Shown here: positions 39,387 through 48,239 of the stretch, one piece after another
Numbering within the stretch: position 1 is the first letter of the stretch
Layout of the letters: the number at the start of each line of letters is the position of its first letter
From: Marinifilum fragile JCM 15579
Lineage (GTDB): Bacteria > Bacteroidota > Bacteroidia > Bacteroidales > Marinifilaceae
DNA: 64,000 bases
Assembly (NCBI RefSeq): GCF_001310955.1
Contig: NZ_BAZX01000004.1
Span: 62,001-126,000, forward strand
Reading direction: 5' to 3'
Notes under the pieces: generated by a model
Seen by the model: the letters and a program-made list of their open reading frames with translations, nothing else
Database searches by the model: none
What the model was told of the DNA's origin: nothing
Translations under genes and position numbers: made by a program

Positions 39387-39746
39387 ATGACACCAAAACA
39401 AATCATACAAGAATGGGTAGAGGCCTTTAACCAAGGCGATGCTGAACAGATTGCAGAATTTTACCATCAGGATGCCATTAACCATCAGGTAGCCAATCAA
39501 CCCATACAGGGCAAGGAGGCCATCCGTAAAATGTTTGCCGAAGAACTGGCTGCTGCCGAAATGACCTGCATTGTAGAAAACATCTTCGAAGATGGTGATT
39601 GGGCCATACTCGAATGGAAAGATCCGCTGGGACTTCGAGGTTGTGGATTCTTTCAGATACTCGATGGCAAAATCATGTTTCAACGCGGCTATTGGGACAA
39701 GCTTTCCTTCCTAAGAATGCACAATATGCCCATTCCCCAAAAATAA
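39387..39746 (+). CDS. SnoaL/NTF2-like protein
   Basis: 119-aa small alpha+beta protein of the NTF2-like fold: helical start (QIIQEWVEAFNQGDAEQIAEFY), then IQGKEAIRKMFAEEL and strands (IVENIFEDGDWAILEWKDP, GCGFFQILDGKIMFQRGYWDKLSF). These proteins are cyclases, isomerases or ligand binders; conserved polar pocket residues do not reveal which. The gene is directly preceded by a stray left end of the neighbouring IS200-like element, so it may depend on a promoter within that DNA or on read-through. Confidence 0.82.
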   Translation: MTPKQIIQEWVEAFNQGDAEQIAEFYHQDAINHQVANQPIQGKEAIRKMFAEELAAAEMTCIVENIFEDGDWAILEWKDPLGLRGCGFFQILDGKIMFQRGYWDKLSFLRMHNMPIPQK

Positions 39747-39824
39747 AGCGGGTATTATCACCCAGAAGTGGAGAAATGAATGTACTTTTAAACAATAATT
39801 AAATTATATACCAAAATCAATTCA

Positions 39825-40739
39825 ATGAAGAAACTACTAACACTTGCTCTTATTCTTAGTGCGACACTTTGTGTACAAGCCAAAAAATACAAACTGGCTT
39901 TAAATCTGGAAGTAGGGAAGGAATACATTCAGAAGTCGAATGCAAAAATGACCATTACCCAGAACTTTAATGGCATGCCAATCGAAATTGGTATGAATAT
40001 TAAGGGGGATTATGTCTTTAAGGTGATTGGTGCCGAAAACGATCAGTACGATATGGAGGTGAAGTACAGGACCGTAGAGATGGAAATGGAAAGTGCACAG
40101 GGAAAAAGCTCATTTAGCTCCAACAAAGCCAGCGAGCAGGATATCATGTCAACCATGCTATCGCGAATGATTGATAAGCCCTTCAAAATGATCATGGGCC
40201 AAAACGGAAAAGTAATCGAGATCACAGGAATCGATAATCTTTTTGGTGGTATGTTCGAGGGATTCGATATCACCCAACAACAGAAAGACCAGATATTGGC
40301 TCAGCTAAAACAATCCTATGGAGAAAAGGCTTTTAAAGGAAGTTTTGAGCAGATCACTGCCATTTACCCTAAGGGAAAAGTAAAATTGGGCAAGAAATGG
40401 ACCACCGAAACCAATATCGAGGCAGGAATGTCGGTTCACGTAACTACCAATTTCGAACTGAAGGCAGCCAATACCGAGTACTTCCTGCTTCATGGAGAAG
40501 GCGATTTGTCTAGCAATCCTAATTCCCCATTTGTGAAGCAAAATGGTATGGACATGAAGATTTTGTTAGACGGTAATTTGACTTCGGACATTAAAATTGA
40601 TCGAAAAACCGGTTGGATTATAGATGCTACCATTGTTCAGAACCTGAGTGGAAACACAGAGCTGAAAGCTGGCGAACAAATGCCTGAAGGCATGAGCATC
40701 CCAATGACCGTAAAGTCAAAATCAGTAATCACAGACTAA
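39825..40739 (+). CDS. secreted DUF6263-like protein
   Basis: 304 aa with a Sec signal peptide (MKKLLTLALILSATLCVQA). The mature part is beta-rich with a repeated pattern of short strands (YVFKVIGAENDQYDMEVKY, GKKWTTETNIEAGMS), resembling the DUF6263 proteins of Bacteroidota; a periplasmic or outer-membrane-associated location is likely. No catalytic motif is seen. It converges on the matrixin-like gene, with a hairpin between them. Confidence 0.72.
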   Translation: MKKLLTLALILSATLCVQAKKYKLALNLEVGKEYIQKSNAKMTITQNFNGMPIEIGMNIKGDYVFKVIGAENDQYDMEVKYRTVEMEMESAQGKSSFSSNKASEQDIMSTMLSRMIDKPFKMIMGQNGKVIEITGIDNLFGGMFEGFDITQQQKDQILAQLKQSYGEKAFKGSFEQITAIYPKGKVKLGKKWTTETNIEAGMSVHVTTNFELKAANTEYFLLHGEGDLSSNPNSPFVKQNGMDMKILLDGNLTSDIKIDRKTGWIIDATIVQNLSGNTELKAGEQMPEGMSIPMTVKSKSVITD

Positions 40740-40776
40740 AGGAATTCGGCTTGATGCCGATGGTGTAAAATCAAAT

Positions 40777-40801
40777 ACCCCAAATCATTGCGATTTGGGG
40801 T
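40777..40801. terminator. stem-loop between convergent genes
   Basis: Ten-base stem accccaaatc / gatttggggt with a five-base loop, 38 bp after the DUF6263-like stop and 76 bp beyond the end of the opposing gene. No long T run on either side, but the position fits a bidirectional terminator. Confidence 0.6.
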
Positions 40802-40811
40802 TACAATTAAA

Positions 40812-40845
40812 ACTAACACTAACACTAACACTAACACTAACACTT
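40812..40845. repeat. hexanucleotide tandem repeat (ctaaca)n
   Basis: About five and a half uninterrupted copies of ctaaca/aacact in the intergenic space between convergent genes. Confidence 0.8.
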
Positions 40846-40876
40846 ATAAACCTAACACACCGAAAGTGGAGTTGTA

Positions 40877-41842
40877 TTAATTATGAGGCCATTCTCCCCA
40901 AATGCTACAATGTCCTCCAATATCGGCTCCTTGCAGTTCGGTAAATGGCTCAAAATACAAAGCATTCATAACTGCTCGAGGCGATGCCTTAAATGTGCCA
41001 TCCTTTTTAATCGATAAGTTTCCAAAATGAGCCTGACTTAGTCCATGTCCCAGCTCATGAAGAGCAATGGTTTCAACATCTATATTGGTGCCATCAACAT
41101 TCCATAACCAGAATGGGTCGTAGTAAATTTCGCGGAAGGCCACATCATACTTCCCATTGCCATCAATATCCGTAGGGCCATTTGCATCAGTAAAAATAAA
41201 GGTGAAAGTTACACCCAACACACCAGGCGTAAAAGCAATATCTCTCCAACCTGCATGTTGCACATCTGCTAAGATTGCTAAGGATCCACCAAAGCCATAT
41301 AATGCAGCTATAACTCCTATGTCAATGCCATAATCAGGATTTCTGGTAAAGTTAATATTGGAACATTTTAAAGCATCCCATGTATCGCTTGCGCGTACAA
41401 TTGCAGCATCGGTTTCTGCCGCAGTAACATTACCAAAAGGAGGGACCGCGTCAATGGTTTGATCAATGGCATAGGTGATGTCGTTGAAATTAGGACCGCT
41501 CCATTCTCTTCTTTCATCATTGGGAACAAAATCGGCATCCAGCTGTTTATTTCCTACATGCTTGGCAAGTACAATTTTACCCACTTCATTGCTGCCATTC
41601 GCAGTAATGTATTCGGCCATCAAAACTCTATATTCCTTGCCTTCCATTGAAAGAATTTCATTCATTTCATCCAGAACATCAGAGCTTAAAGCTAAATCTT
41701 GAGCCGCTGATTTAACTCCAGTATCTCCCATATAAGCTTCCATTGGAGATGGAGCTTCCAATTCCTGGGGTGTTAATACCTCTTCGTGCTGACATGCGAT
41801 TACTCCTAGCATACAGAGTAAGGCGAAAATTAATTTTTTCAT
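40877..41842 (-). CDS. matrixin-family zinc metalloprotease lipoprotein
   Basis: 321 aa. The N-terminus MKKLIFALLCMLGVIAC has a lipobox (VIAC). The catalytic zinc motif HELGHGLSQAHFG fits HExxHxxGxxH in the metzincin/matrixin style (HELGH.....H) near residue 265, followed by the expected Met-turn region (SPRAVMNAL). The N-terminal 60 residues are Glu/Leu-rich and may be a propeptide. It is probably exposed on the cell surface or in the periplasm and degrades protein. It stands alone, with a hairpin and hexanucleotide repeat downstream. Confidence 0.87.
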   Translation of the reverse strand: MKKLIFALLCMLGVIACQHEEVLTPQELEAPSPMEAYMGDTGVKSAAQDLALSSDVLDEMNEILSMEGKEYRVLMAEYITANGSNEVGKIVLAKHVGNKQLDADFVPNDERREWSGPNFNDITYAIDQTIDAVPPFGNVTAAETDAAIVRASDTWDALKCSNINFTRNPDYGIDIGVIAALYGFGGSLAILADVQHAGWRDIAFTPGVLGVTFTFIFTDANGPTDIDGNGKYDVAFREIYYDPFWLWNVDGTNIDVETIALHELGHGLSQAHFGNLSIKKDGTFKASPRAVMNALYFEPFTELQGADIGGHCSIWGEWPHN

Positions 41843-42404
41843 AACTGATTTCGGTTTATGTTAATAATGACATTTTTGAATTCACAAAAAGTTACTCATA
41901 TCAGGGGAGGAAGTCAATTATTTAGAACCGACCGCCAGGTGGGTCATAACTGTTTAATAAAGTTTAATTTGGAAGATTTCTATTTACAAATAAGATTTGC
42001 TTTAGATAAGCAGGAGTTTTTTGTCTGTGCAAATCATTCATATGCAAGTCGATATAAGGAACCTGTCGTTTATCTTAATGGACAAGTGTTGCGATGAGGT
42101 GCAGCAATGTTTGTGTATGTACAGGTATAAAAAAGGGGAAGGTGTTTATCAGTATATACCTCTTTCAGAAGATACTGCTTAAAATAAAATTCGGAGGTAA
42201 TAACTGCTTGCCTAGTGTCAATGGCAGGGTATACCTGAACGATTGCCCAAAAGCCTGTTTCATTGAAATTATGTGATGGGCATGGGCTATTTAATAGGGG
42301 AGAAAGAATGGAAATTGGTTGATTTCACCGAGAAAAATAAAGAAAAAATGCGTTTAAAATTTGTTAACTCCCATTTCATCTTTCTCCTTTGGGTTGGCGC
42401 ATGG
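41843..42404. other. gene-poor interval
   Basis: Two short frames (41858-42097 and 42094-42276) overlap by four bases but have no recognisable domain, no promoter and unremarkable composition. I see nothing in this stretch that I would call a gene. Confidence 0.5.
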
Positions 42405-42690
42405 CATTTGCTCTGGCCCTTTCAGGGCAATGTTGCTTCCTTTTAAAACAGGGGAGAATAAAATAGCCTGAAAGGCTAAGAGCATTAGCATAGGGCAACG
42501 CCCTATGAATATAAAATGCAATAATAACCAAGCCCTGAAGGGGCGTCAGCATAAATAGGTATATCGGAATTAGGCTCACGCCCCTTCAGGGCTACATGTA
42601 TTGGGATTGGCTCATCCGATGGGCTTTGCCCATCGCTATTGATTTCGCCCTTTCAGGGCAATCTTGGCTTCCTTTTAAAACAGGGAGGAT
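42405..42690. mobile_element. MITE-like copy of the IS200-like element ends
   Basis: The left end (42463-42545, hairpins gcctgaaaggc, catagggcaacgccctatg, gccctgaaggggc) joins the right end (42563-42660, gccccttcagggc, gatgggctttgcccatc, gccctttcagggc) with no transposase between. A shared stretch of about 38 bp (ccctttcagggcaat, then cttccttttaaaacaggg) flanks the block at 42417-42453 and 42650-42685. Confidence 0.65.
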
Positions 42691-42692
42691 AA

Positions 42693-42723
42693 TAAAAATC
42701 CCCAAGGCCTTTGGTCTTGGGGA
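42693..42723 (-). terminator. rho-independent terminator for the unrecognised minus-strand gene
   Basis: On the minus strand: stem tccccaag / cttgggga, loop about eight bases, then a run of five T. It lies 60 bp beyond the stop at 42783. Confidence 0.8.
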
Positions 42724-42782
42724 CACCAGATGCTAAATAATTGCCATTAAATGCATCCTGGCTAATCAGAGATAAGTGGAAG

Positions 42783-43514
42783 CTATTCTTCCGTTTCGTT
42801 TACAATTTCTTCGTTCACTTCCGTGCCTTCTTCCTCTTCCTTGTTGGCTTTCGGACTGGCTGCCGGAAACTTGAACCACTTCAATAAATCCTCGTCCTCT
42901 TCGTACATAATGCGTGCGGCCTTAAAATAGATGGCCAGCTTTTCGTACAAAGCATTCAAAGCAATGGTACGCTCTTCGGTAGCGCGATTACGTTTCAGGA
43001 TGCAATCCGATTGCTCATCCATAAAGCCTTTTAGCTTATCGCGATGTGCCAGAATCGCAGAAAAAGTTTCCTCGGTCCAGCCCTTTGCGCTTAGCTCTGG
43101 TTTGTACTTGTTGGCAATCATGTTGAAATCGGTTAGGAAAAGATACATCAACTTGCCATTTCTTCGCGCAGTGTCGTAGTCGTTAAAACCAAACTGATTC
43201 CATACCTTTTTATCGTTCGGGAATGCCATTTCGATATCGAACTTGCATCTTTGGAAAAATTTACCCGATGCTGCCAATTCCGTATTCACATTCTCGGTGG
43301 CTTTGGCCTGAATGTCGATATAGGTATTGTCAGAAGGAATGTTACTGGCTGTTTCGAACAAAGTGTTCAGTTCAGCTAGTGTTTCTGCCGTGAAATGAGG
43401 CGTGAAAGCCATGAATTCATCATGCTTGTCGCGGATGATGTTAATACTCTGGCTCGAGAAAATAATAAAATTGGCATCTCCGCCATTGTAAGATCTGGTT
43501 TGTCCCATGTTCAT
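42783..43514 (-). CDS. hypothetical protein with acidic tail
   Basis: 243 aa, soluble, mostly helical, not recognised. Residues 1-215 are rich in aromatic and charged residues (KVWNQFGFNDYDTARRNGK, FKAARIMYEEDEDLLKWFKF) and the last 25 are strongly acidic (EEEEGTEVNEEIVNETEE). The start could be Met1 or Met3 (MGQTRSYNGG). No signal peptide or TM. It has its own terminator and stands alone between the MITE and the 21-bp repeat array. Codon use looks ordinary and the frame is long, so it is a real gene, but no function can be given. Confidence 0.72.
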   Translation of the reverse strand: MNMGQTRSYNGGDANFIIFSSQSINIIRDKHDEFMAFTPHFTAETLAELNTLFETASNIPSDNTYIDIQAKATENVNTELAASGKFFQRCKFDIEMAFPNDKKVWNQFGFNDYDTARRNGKLMYLFLTDFNMIANKYKPELSAKGWTEETFSAILAHRDKLKGFMDEQSDCILKRNRATEERTIALNALYEKLAIYFKAARIMYEEDEDLLKWFKFPAASPKANKEEEEGTEVNEEIVNETEE

Positions 43515-43945
43515 AAGTTTTATATTTTGGGTTTACAATATGGAAATTAAAAGTCTTCTTTGAATTATGCAATAAATTAGAGGATAAAAAATATGATAAC
43601 AAACATCGATTTCTCTGGAAGGCTTGTAAATAGTAGTTGTTTGAGAGTTATTGTTTTTATTTATAAAACATTAATATTTTATTAATAAAAACTATGAAAA
43701 ACAGGATGAAAGACCTGTAAGTGTTGATTATACGGGCTATTTAGGCTTTTAAAGGAAGGAGAATGGCTTTGTAAAGGCTGAGCCAAAGCAGAGGTGAAGC
43801 TCCTTTGTGGCGAAACTGAAATTCCTGGGGATGGAAAGAGCATATTAAAGCATAGAGCATACAATTCTGAGACTGTTCGGTACCATACTGTTAATAGAGA
43901 TTTGAGCTTAAAGAATGAATGCCACAAGCCAGATGCAAAAGGTCA
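43515..43945. other. AT-rich non-coding interval
   Basis: The first 180 bp are very AT-rich; the rest has ordinary composition. No ORF, RNA or recognisable promoter. It runs into the 21-bp repeat array. Confidence 0.5.
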
Positions 43946-44176
43946 AAAGCCAAAGACTTGTTGTGCTTAGCCAAACTCTTGTCGGCCTAAGCCAATGGCA
44001 TTCCGAGCTTAGCTAATCATTTGTTGGCCTTAGCCAGAGACAATCCGCCCTTAGCCAAGCTCTTGTCGTGCTTAGCCAAGCTCTTGTCGCCCTAAGCCAA
44101 TCTCATGTCGCCCTAAGCCAAAGGCTTGTCGTCCTTAGCCAATGTCTTGTCGCCCTTAGCCAAAGGCTTGTCGTCG
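43946..44176. repeat. array of eleven 21-bp repeats
   Basis: Eleven degenerate units with no spacer, consensus ttagccaagctcttgtcgccc; the central three units are nearly identical and the outer ones drift. The period is exactly 21 bp throughout (two DNA helix turns, seven codons). Both strands stay open over part of it, so it gives spurious heptapeptide ORFs. It ends 295 bp before the HNH-SIR2-HerA-TIR operon. Confidence 0.85.
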
Positions 44177-44433
44177 CTCGGTTGAAGCATTCCACCGCCG
44201 ACAAACAACTGGGAAGCAGCGGAATAGGACAAAGGAGCAACAACAAGAGACAGACTAGCAAGCACAAGGCTTAAAATGGAAGGGGAAAGGGGTAAAGGTA
44301 TGGAGACAAACATAAAAAGAGTATCGGATATTTTTATTTATCTGATTACGAACAATGGGTGAGGGCAGGAAAAAGATTAATGCCTGATAACAAGAATGTA
44401 ATTACGAATGTTAAATCATTGGTATAATTTTAT

Positions 44434-44441
44434 TACTTTTG
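44434..44441 (+). promoter_or_regulatory. candidate -7 element of the defence operon
   Basis: TACTTTTG is a perfect TAnnTTTG match 31 bp before the HNH gene ATG at 44472. No TTTG at -33 spacing. Confidence 0.45.
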
Positions 44442-44471
44442 ACATAACCCGAACCACAATGACTATTACTT

Positions 44472-45242
44472 ATGCGTAACCCGAACTGGAGTGAGGAAGA
44501 ACTCATTCTCGCTTTTAACCTCTATTGTAAGATTCCCTTTGGGAAGATACACAAGAACAATCCTCAGATTATTCGATTGGCAGAATTGATTGGAAGAACA
44601 CCAAGTGCGGTTGGTTTGAAACTTTCGAACCTGGCGAGTTTTGATCCTCAATTACAAGCTCGTGGAATTAAAGGAATGAAGAATGCAGGGAAGAAGGATC
44701 GAATGATTTTTGAGAAATTCCAGAACGACAGGGAAGGTCTAATTTACCAAAGTGAAAAGATACTGGCCGAACGTGAAGGGCTAAGCCTGGAAAATAAATA
44801 TGAAGCGGAATTACCAGAGGCCAATAGTTTGGTAGGAGAAACGAAAGAACGATATGTAAAAACGCGGGTAAACCAAAACTTTTTCCGACAAATGATTCTC
44901 ACCAACTACCACAGCAAATGTGCGGTAACAGGAATAGACTTGCCACAGCTATTAATAGCCAGCCACATTTTGCCATGGGCACAAAACAAAGCCGAACGCC
45001 TGAACCCCGAAAATGGCATTTGCCTTTCGGCACTCTACGACAAGGCTTTCGACCAACACCTAATTAGTTTCGATGAAGATTACAGACTCATCCTCTCGAC
45101 AAACCTGAAAGAACACTGCACCAAAACATACTATCAAACCCATTTCGGAAAACTGGAAGGACAGGAAATGATCTTGCCCGATAAGTGGTTGCCGAAGAGG
45201 GAGTTTTTGGAGTGGCATAGGGAAGAACTATTACAAATTTAA
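44472..45242 (+). CDS. HNH endonuclease, first gene of SIR2-HerA operon
   Basis: 256 aa. The N-terminal 60 residues (NPNWSEEELILAFNLYCKIPF, then GRTPSAVGLKLSNLASFDP) look like a helix-turn-helix DNA-binding module. The C-terminal half has the HNH_2-type nuclease core: a Cys/turn segment (CAVTGIDLPQLLIASHILPW, residues about 151-170), then RLNPENGICLSALYDKAFD with the conserved His/Asn/Asp metal-binding set, and LISFDEDYRLILS. It would cut DNA. It lies 5 bp before the SIR2 start, so cotranscription is near certain. Stand-alone HNH proteins of this type also occur alone as restriction-like nucleases, so it may be a neighbour rather than a component. Confidence 0.85.
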   Translation: MRNPNWSEEELILAFNLYCKIPFGKIHKNNPQIIRLAELIGRTPSAVGLKLSNLASFDPQLQARGIKGMKNAGKKDRMIFEKFQNDREGLIYQSEKILAEREGLSLENKYEAELPEANSLVGETKERYVKTRVNQNFFRQMILTNYHSKCAVTGIDLPQLLIASHILPWAQNKAERLNPENGICLSALYDKAFDQHLISFDEDYRLILSTNLKEHCTKTYYQTHFGKLEGQEMILPDKWLPKREFLEWHREELLQI

Positions 45243-45247
45243 ATAGT

Positions 45248-46441
45248 ATGGCTAAAGAACTGATTTATTTAACAGGCAATAAGAAGATTGCTGTTGAGAA
45301 AAACGATAATGAAATTATCAATGTATTTGTCAACGATTCAAAATACAAGAAAGATGATCTTGAAACAAGAAGTTTAGATCAAATAGCTAGTGATTTAAAG
45401 CGTAAGGCATATAATGATTTTTTATCTAAACGATTTGAAAATGTAATAATTCTTACTGGGGCAGGATCATCATTTGAATGCGGTGGCCCCTTGATGAGTA
45501 CATTGTGGGACGAAACAGAGAAAAAAATTAATAATAAAGCTTCTAATGGGCAGAAGCCTAAATTTGATCAATTACTTGAGAAGCTAAAGTTTAAATCAAA
45601 AAGTAAGAATTTAGAGACTTTACTTTCTAAAGCAAAAATTGCTAAGGATTACATTGAAAACAATGAGGACATTAATGGTTTTATCTCTGAAACTGAAGAA
45701 ATAATAAAAAAGAGATGTGATCTGAAGTTAAAAGAGACTGTTACGCATACTACTTTTTTGAAGAAGTTAGTTAAAAGGAAGAGTACTGATCCTAGAGTTA
45801 AAGTTTTTACGCTTAATTACGATACCCTTTTTGAACAAGCTGCTCAAAAATTAGGAATAACTGTAATTGATGGTTTCTCTTTTGCAACTCCTAGGTTATT
45901 TAATGGCAACAATTTCGACTATGATATTGTGCATAGAGAAAAGAGCAGGTTAAAAGATGAGGACAATTTTATTCAAAATGTAATACATCTTTACAAACCG
46001 CATGGATCATTAAATTGGGAATCCAAAGAAGGGCAAGTTTATCAGGTTGAAAACCCAGATGAACCATTAATGATCTACCCTCACAGTGGGAAATACGAGA
46101 GTTCGTATGAGCAACCTTTTTTTGAAATGATGTCACGTTTTCAACAAGCTATACGAACACCAAATACACTACTAATATCAATTGGTTTTAGTTTTGGGGA
46201 TAAGCATATTGTTACTGCTATTCAGGAAGCTTTAAATCACAATACAGGATTTCAATTGATGGTTGTGAATAAGGGAGTAGAAGGCAATGATAAGTTATTA
46301 ATTGAAGCCGCCAACATTTACGAGGATATAGTATTGGTTGATGAGCTGTTTGAGGATTTCGCTATTCACTACCCAGAACTAAAATCATACAATAGTAACG
46401 AAGCTAGAAAAATTGAAATCTTTATCCCAAATGAAAAATAA
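45248..46441 (+). CDS. SIR2-family NAD+ hydrolase (anti-phage effector type)
   Basis: 397 aa. The SIR2_2 fold begins near residue 65: nucleotide-binding VIILTGAGSSFECGGP (GAGSS 71-75), catalytic-site Asn190 in TLNYDTLFEQA, catalytic His252 in YKPHGSLNWE, and a C-terminal Rossmann strand LLISIGFSFGDKHI. Bacterial defence SIR2 proteins deplete NAD+ and stop infected cells from supporting phage. About 60 N-terminal residues precede the domain. The stop overlaps the start of the HerA gene by 11 bp (ATGAAAAATAA), typical of subunits made in fixed ratio, and SIR2 with HerA is the known Nezha pair. Confidence 0.9.
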   Translation: MAKELIYLTGNKKIAVEKNDNEIINVFVNDSKYKKDDLETRSLDQIASDLKRKAYNDFLSKRFENVIILTGAGSSFECGGPLMSTLWDETEKKINNKASNGQKPKFDQLLEKLKFKSKSKNLETLLSKAKIAKDYIENNEDINGFISETEEIIKKRCDLKLKETVTHTTFLKKLVKRKSTDPRVKVFTLNYDTLFEQAAQKLGITVIDGFSFATPRLFNGNNFDYDIVHREKSRLKDEDNFIQNVIHLYKPHGSLNWESKEGQVYQVENPDEPLMIYPHSGKYESSYEQPFFEMMSRFQQAIRTPNTLLISIGFSFGDKHIVTAIQEALNHNTGFQLMVVNKGVEGNDKLLIEAANIYEDIVLVDELFEDFAIHYPELKSYNSNEARKIEIFIPNEK

Positions 46442-48227
46442 CGGTCCTTTTTCCCCAGATTACTTTCTAGGATATATCAATCAGGTAACTCCCTATTTTA
46501 TTAAGGTGCATTTTCCATCATCAACTTTAATGAAAACCTATTTTCATGAAGGGATTGAATTAAGTGGAGGCACGATTGGAAACTATGTCGTTATTGAAGG
46601 ACATTCATTTGGCTTTCTAGGGAAGATTATTGATATCGAGCTTCCGGAAAAAGAAAGAATGGAGTTGAATGAAAGCTCATTTAATACAAATGATTTCCAT
46701 CCAACAGGGAGAATAGAAATCTTGTTGGCATTTGATCTTTTTAATCCTGAAAAAGTTAATAAAGGTCTTAATAAGCTACCTAATATAGGTAGTAAAGTTT
46801 ATATCTGTAGACCCGACTTTATTTCTAAGTATTTTAAAAGATTTGGAGTGAAAACAGAGCAGAAGGAACCACCACTTATTGATTTGGGTAAATTGACATA
46901 CGACAATATAACTCCTGTAACAGTTTCGCAACAGGCGATTTTTGGAAGACATTGTGCTATTGTAGGGACTACTGGTGGAGGAAAGAGTTTCACAGTAAGT
47001 AAACTTGTACAAGAGGCAGTTCAAAACAAGAGCAAAGTAATTTTGATTGACTCGACTGGAGAATATAAAGGACTCGATACTTTAGAGAGTGCCTCAGAAG
47101 TATTGGATATCACAGTTAATTCACATTTTGGATATTCCAGATTAACAATTGAGGATTTATTCGTACTGTTTAGGCCATCTGGTCAAGTTCAACAACCTAT
47201 TCTATTAGAGGCTATAAAATCGTTAAAGATCGCAAGCTGTCTTGGCAAGGATGAGGAACAAAAATTTATTAAAGATGAAGTGGGCAAAAAAACTTATCAA
47301 ATAGCATTGAAAGGTGAGAATAAAGCTAATGTAGTTATAAGTAATGGTACATACTTAAAAGAAAATCAGAAAAATATACCTTATAAAACATTGTACCGAA
47401 AATACGTCAAGGAGATTGAAAACAATAATACCTCAAACTTTGATATTTCAAAGTTACCCGTTCAAATAATGAATGAGTGTGTATACGATAATGGGGAATC
47501 ATGGGGAAGTAGAGATCAAAGAAATTTTGGAAACTGTACAAGTTTGATAATGCGAATTAGCAACTTGATAAATGATGAAAATTTTCAATCGATATTTGGT
47601 TTTAGGGAAATAGAAAAATCACAAGAACTAACAGAATCAATAGATAACTTCATCTCGGATAATGATAGAAGCCTATTACGAATTAGTTTTGAAAATGTGC
47701 CATTTGATTTTCAGGGAAGAGAAATCTTAGCTAATGCAATAGGAAAATACTTACTGCATAAGTCAAGAAAAGGAGAATTTAAAACTTCTCCTCATATTCT
47801 ATTTATAGATGAAGCTCATCAATATTTGAATAAGAAGGTTAAAGATGAGTATTTCGAATCAACTAAGCTTGATTCTTTTGATTTGATTGCAAAAGAAGCT
47901 CGTAAATATGGATTGTTTCTGTGTTTGGCTACCCAAATGCCAAGAGATATTCCTGTTGGAACCTTGAGCCAGATTGGAACTTTTATAGTACATCGTTTAA
48001 TTAATCCTTACGATAAGGAATCTATCGAAAACGCATGTTCAAGTGCCAATAAAAATGCACTATCATTTCTTCCAATTCTTGGTGAAGGAGAAGCCGTTAT
48101 GATGGGAGTTGACTTTCCTATGCCGGTAATGTTAAAAGTGAATTTACCTAAGGTGAAGCCTGATTCGGGAACACCTCAGTTTCAATATCAAGAAGATAAA
48201 AAAGAAAAAGAATTTGAAAAAGTATAA
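46431..48227 (+). CDS. HerA-like ATPase/helicase (DUF87), partner of SIR2
   Basis: 598 aa from the ATG at 46431, chosen because it overlaps the SIR2 stop by 11 bp; a frame from 46413 adds six residues. An N-terminal HAS-barrel-like segment (about 20-130) precedes the RecA-like core: Walker A GTTGGGKS (179-186), Walker B HILFIDEAHQ near 460, then LATQMPRDIPVGTLSQIGTF and the terminal arginine-containing HRLINPYDKESI. HerA forms hexamers that translocate duplex DNA; in Nezha it scaffolds SIR2. It has 12 bp to the next gene. The architecture is full length with no damaged motif. Confidence 0.9.
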   Translation: MKNNGPFSPDYFLGYINQVTPYFIKVHFPSSTLMKTYFHEGIELSGGTIGNYVVIEGHSFGFLGKIIDIELPEKERMELNESSFNTNDFHPTGRIEILLAFDLFNPEKVNKGLNKLPNIGSKVYICRPDFISKYFKRFGVKTEQKEPPLIDLGKLTYDNITPVTVSQQAIFGRHCAIVGTTGGGKSFTVSKLVQEAVQNKSKVILIDSTGEYKGLDTLESASEVLDITVNSHFGYSRLTIEDLFVLFRPSGQVQQPILLEAIKSLKIASCLGKDEEQKFIKDEVGKKTYQIALKGENKANVVISNGTYLKENQKNIPYKTLYRKYVKEIENNNTSNFDISKLPVQIMNECVYDNGESWGSRDQRNFGNCTSLIMRISNLINDENFQSIFGFREIEKSQELTESIDNFISDNDRSLLRISFENVPFDFQGREILANAIGKYLLHKSRKGEFKTSPHILFIDEAHQYLNKKVKDEYFESTKLDSFDLIAKEARKYGLFLCLATQMPRDIPVGTLSQIGTFIVHRLINPYDKESIENACSSANKNALSFLPILGEGEAVMMGVDFPMPVMLKVNLPKVKPDSGTPQFQYQEDKKEKEFEKV

Positions 48228-48239
48228 GAGAAATAATTA

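Noticed and set aside
39249..39683. 144-aa minus-strand frame opposite the SnoaL-like gene
   Set aside because: Antisense shadow of the SnoaL-like gene and the element end.
41858..42276. Two short overlapping frames (79 and 60 aa)
   Set aside because: No domain, promoter or homologue-like pattern; composition is as in non-coding neighbours.
42376..42579. 67-aa minus-strand frame in the MITE
   Set aside because: It lies in the hairpin ends of the IS200-like element and has no domain.
43946..44176. CRISPR array
   Set aside because: Units are contiguous with no spacers, no cas genes nearby, and the unit is too short and too degenerate.
44068..44313. Short frames on both strands over the 21-bp repeats (heptapeptide repeats)
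   Set aside because: A 21-bp period keeps several frames open by itself; no promoter, start context or domain.
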